7,353 nucleotides of DNA, from the NCBI GenBank assembly GCA_002307245.1, contig DBTW01000100.1, positions 12,366 to 19,718 on the forward strand. Reading direction: 5' to 3'. A program made the position numbers and the translations under genes. This DNA is from Spirochaetaceae bacterium UBA1306. GTDB taxonomy: Bacteria > Spirochaetota > Spirochaetia > Treponematales > Rectinemataceae. A model generated the notes under the pieces. The model did no database searches and was not told the origin of the DNA. It saw only the letters and a list, made by a program, of their open reading frames with translations. Of the stretch, positions 5,290 to 7,353 are shown piece by piece. How positions within the stretch are numbered: position 1 is the stretch's first letter; every line of letters begins with the position of its first letter.

Positions 5290-6482
5290 GCGGCTTCCCC
5301 TTCTCCGCCGGAGGCGCCCCGCGCCGCGCGCAGGGCCAGGGCGTAGGCCCACTTCGAGGCGTTCTTGCCCCCGAACTCGAGCCGCCATCGGAGCCCTTCG
5401 GCCCCGAACTCGCAGCAGGCGTTGAAGTTGTCGATGAAGCCGCGCACGTAGGCGGCTTCGAAGGCGAGGCTCCCTTCGGGCGACTCGAATCGGAGCTCGT
5501 TTTCCCGGAGCGCGAGCCGGCCGCGCCCGATCCGCCGTCGAATCCCGGCGCTTATCTCGCTGAGGACCACGCCCATGGATTCGAAGGCCTGCCCTCCGGA
5601 TTTCCCCTCGAGGATGGACGGGATCGACGCGACCTGCCAGTCGTTCCAATCCTTGAGGTCGGCGATTCCGTCGGCCGCGCCGGCTCTAAGGTGGCCCAGC
5701 GGCCGTACGCGGAGGTTCGCGTCCAGGCCCCAGCGCGCGCCGCAGGAGTCGCAGCGTATCTCGTCTCCCCTCCCGACGATGGAATCCGCGCCGCCGCAGG
5801 CCGGGCATCGCCATAGGAGCCGCTCCACGCCCTCGGCGACGTTCCGGCCGGCGAAATAACGGCCTTCCCGCAGCGAGTCCTTGATGTCGTTCCGCTCGAG
5901 CGCCCTGACGACGATCGCCTCCAGGAGAGCGTCGCTCATCGCCGCGACCTCGTCCGCCCCGTACTCGATGAACTCGACGGACCAGCGTCCGCGCCTCGGG
6001 CTCTTGGCCCAGCGCGGCATCGACAGGTAATTGCCCGCCTGCCTGGCTATCACGAGGGGCAGGCCGAGCTTGCGCGCGAGCCGGCCGATCCCCGCCCTGA
6101 TCGGGACGCATGCTCCGTCCCAGCTCCGGTCACCCTCGGGGAAGATGCCGATCGCGTCGCCGCCGGCCGCCAGGCGGATCGTCTTCTGGAGCGCGCCCAG
6201 GTCCTCTGTGCCCTTGCGCCGCCCGTAGGCGCCGATGAGCCCGGCGAGGGCAGCCTTCACCGGATGTACCCCGGCCAGGTTCGCCATGTACCGTATCGGC
6301 CGCGGCGAGAAGGCGCCGAGGACGTAGGGGTCCAGGGCGTGCGAGTGGTTCGACACGAGGAGGAAGGGCTGCTTCGGCAAGGCCGCCCTGCCGCTGAGCT
6401 CCACGCCCAGCTCGCGCGATAGCGCGGGGGTGTAGAAAGCCTTCAGCAAGGCCCAGGTCGCTCGATGGTACCATGTAGCCAT
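5286..6482 (-). CDS. PlsC-type acyltransferase with C-terminal zinc ribbon
   Basis: This 398-residue protein has an N-terminal lysophospholipid acyltransferase domain. The catalytic HX4D is His46-Asp51 in VSNHSHALDPY. Acceptor-site motifs follow as GAYGRRKG (84-91), IGIFPEGDRSWDG (111-123) and the LPLVIARQAGNYL block (141-153). Such enzymes acylate lysophosphatidic acid or similar lysolipids at the inner membrane. A zinc-ribbon-like insert follows with Cys226-x2-Cys229 and Cys244-x2-Cys247, then about 150 residues of unassigned sequence whose end (about 315-385, strand-rich) could be a PH/GRAM-like fold. At 398 residues it is much longer than plain PlsC (about 240). The ATG is preceded by AAGGAG at 7 bases. 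The stop overlaps the start of the LpxL-type gene by four bases, and the upstream phosphoesterase ends 33 bases away. Confidence 0.88.
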   Translation of the reverse strand: MATWYHRATWALLKAFYTPALSRELGVELSGRAALPKQPFLLVSNHSHALDPYVLGAFSPRPIRYMANLAGVHPVKAALAGLIGAYGRRKGTEDLGALQKTIRLAAGGDAIGIFPEGDRSWDGACVPIRAGIGRLARKLGLPLVIARQAGNYLSMPRWAKSPRRGRWSVEFIEYGADEVAAMSDALLEAIVVRALERNDIKDSLREGRYFAGRNVAEGVERLLWRCPACGGADSIVGRGDEIRCDSCGARWGLDANLRVRPLGHLRAGAADGIADLKDWNDWQVASIPSILEGKSGGQAFESMGVVLSEISAGIRRRIGRGRLALRENELRFESPEGSLAFEAAYVRGFIDNFNACCEFGAEGLRWRLEFGGKNASKWAYALALRAARGASGGEGEAA

Positions 6483-6515
6483 GTTACGCTCCTTCGCGCG
6501 GCCTTTCGGCGGCGC

Positions 6516-7353
6516 CTACATCATCGAGGAGGAGGCCGCGTTCATGGCCGCGGCGGCGATCGCCGACTCGAGGCCCTCGTCTCCCTCGTCATCGTCCAGC
6601 CCCTCGTCGTCGGGCCCGAGCAGCTCGATCCTGGCGAAGACCTGGGCCAGGGAATCGCGGCGCAGCACGTATCTCGTCCAGCCCGTGCCGGCCAGGGCCT
6701 CGCTCTCGACCGCGCCCTCCGCGATGTAGGGGCGGCACTTTTCGGCGGATCCCCAGTGGACGAGCTCGATGTTACCCTCGGCGATCTCGATCGCGGTGTA
6801 GCCCTTCTTCCCCGTGGCGCAGCCCGAGTTGAAGAGGCAGGGAATGAGGATGTCGCGGTCCTCGTAGAGCCCGCGGGACGGCTCGCGGTCCTTCTTGCCG
6901 AGCCTGCGCAGCTCCTCCTGGAACAGCGTCACGGTCTTCGCTATGGCGAGCTTCCGCTCCTCCGCCGCCGTCGAGTACTCGAGGAGCAGGTCCTCGATGG
7001 ACCAGCGCAGGCTCTCGTACTTCGAGCGGGACTCGAACAGGGGCCGGTGGGTGTGGCCCGCGATGGAGACCATGCCGAGCCTCTTCGAGGCCTTGTAGAT
7101 GCGCCGCTCGGCCTTGTACCTATAGTGGGAGTCCGAGGAGATGCTCGTGTTGCGGATCCGCAGGGGCTTGGCGACGTGGCGGACGACGAATTTCGAGACG
7201 TAGTCGTAGTTCACGAAGAAGCGCGAAGCCTGATGGCCGTGGAAGGCGAAGATCTTCTTCCCGCCCATGTCGAGCGCGAGGCCGTGGATCAGCGGGTAGG
7301 GATAGCCCGGCTCGTCGAGCAGGGCGAAGTCGTGGTTGCCGACGATCTTGCGC
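6516..7353 (-). CDS. Calcineurin-like metallophosphoesterase (5' end outside window)
   Basis: 278 residues are visible and the N-terminus is beyond the right edge. Metal-binding motifs are GNHD (visible residues 5-8), FHGHQ (37-41) and GHTHRP (99-104), the standard late motifs of the calcineurin-like phosphoesterase superfamily; the first motifs (DxH, GDxxD) must lie outside. GHTHRP also occurs in LpxH-type UDP-diacylglucosamine hydrolases, but LpxH usually has GNRD rather than GNHD, so a specific substrate is not claimed. A possible helical insert follows (about 110-165). A second strand-rich part contains FNSGCATGKKGYTAIEI, which may be the end of the fold. The tail is strongly acidic (GLDDDEGDEGLES) and ends in Ala/Ser/Met. 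It is the first visible gene of the lipid operon, 33 bases upstream of the PlsC-type gene. Confidence 0.85.
   Translation of the reverse strand, partial: RKIVGNHDFALLDEPGYPYPLIHGLALDMGGKKIFAFHGHQASRFFVNYDYVSKFVVRHVAKPLRIRNTSISSDSHYRYKAERRIYKASKRLGMVSIAGHTHRPLFESRSKYESLRWSIEDLLLEYSTAAEERKLAIAKTVTLFQEELRRLGKKDREPSRGLYEDRDILIPCLFNSGCATGKKGYTAIEIAEGNIELVHWGSAEKCRPYIAEGAVESEALAGTGWTRYVLRRDSLAQVFARIELLGPDDEGLDDDEGDEGLESAIAAAAMNAASSSMM

Noticed and set aside
4018..5346. 442-codon plus-strand open frame opposite the LpxL-type gene
   Set aside because: It is antisense to a protein with clear acyltransferase motifs and has shadow-type composition without domains.
5290..5649. N-terminal extension of the LpxL-type protein to 420 residues
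   Set aside because: The extra 120 residues are Arg-rich shadow sequence overlapping the PlsC-type gene; the GTGA overlap with a ribosome site at 5289 gives a family-sized 300-residue protein.

Overview
The window is GC-rich and densely coded, with TAG, TGA and TAA all used as stops. The genes point to a diderm bacterium. The TP0381/YwaF-type membrane protein and a PlsC acyltransferase carrying a zinc ribbon make a high-GC member of the Spirochaetota a reasonable guess. That is an inference from gene style, and no rRNA or other marker gene is present to confirm it.

Left part (1-3703): a potassium-uptake (Kdp) locus split into two divergent units. On the minus strand, running off the left edge, lie the 29-residue KdpF peptide and the first 24 codons of kdpA. 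A 168-base intergenic region with several short palindromes separates them from kdpD (sensor kinase, 894 aa) and kdpE (response regulator, 226 aa) on the plus strand. kdpD and kdpE overlap by four bases (GTGA). KdpD would sense K+ limitation or turgor at the membrane and phosphorylate KdpE on Asp52. KdpE would then activate the divergent kdpFA(BC) pump genes, probably from the shared intergenic region.

Right part (3706-7353): four minus-strand genes, read from the right edge leftwards, convergent with kdpDE and only two bases from the kdpE stop. They are a calcineurin-like metallophosphoesterase (5' end outside the window), a PlsC-type acyltransferase fused to a four-cysteine zinc ribbon and a further C-terminal domain, an LpxL/HtrB-type acyltransferase, and a TP0381/YwaF/TMEM164-family multi-pass membrane protein. 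Gaps of 33 bases, a 4-base overlap and 33 bases suggest one transcript. The set reads as a lipid-acylation or lipid-remodelling operon; its substrate cannot be read from the sequence.

The points most worth a second look are: the acyltransferase-rich operon itself; the in-frame TAA that separates an SD-preceded 22-codon ORF from the TP0381-family gene, suggesting a nonsense mutation, a truncated N-terminus or a coupled leader; the PlsC-zinc ribbon fusion; and the palindromes in the kdp divergent region. I saw no CRISPR array, tRNA, rRNA, insertion sequence or phage gene.
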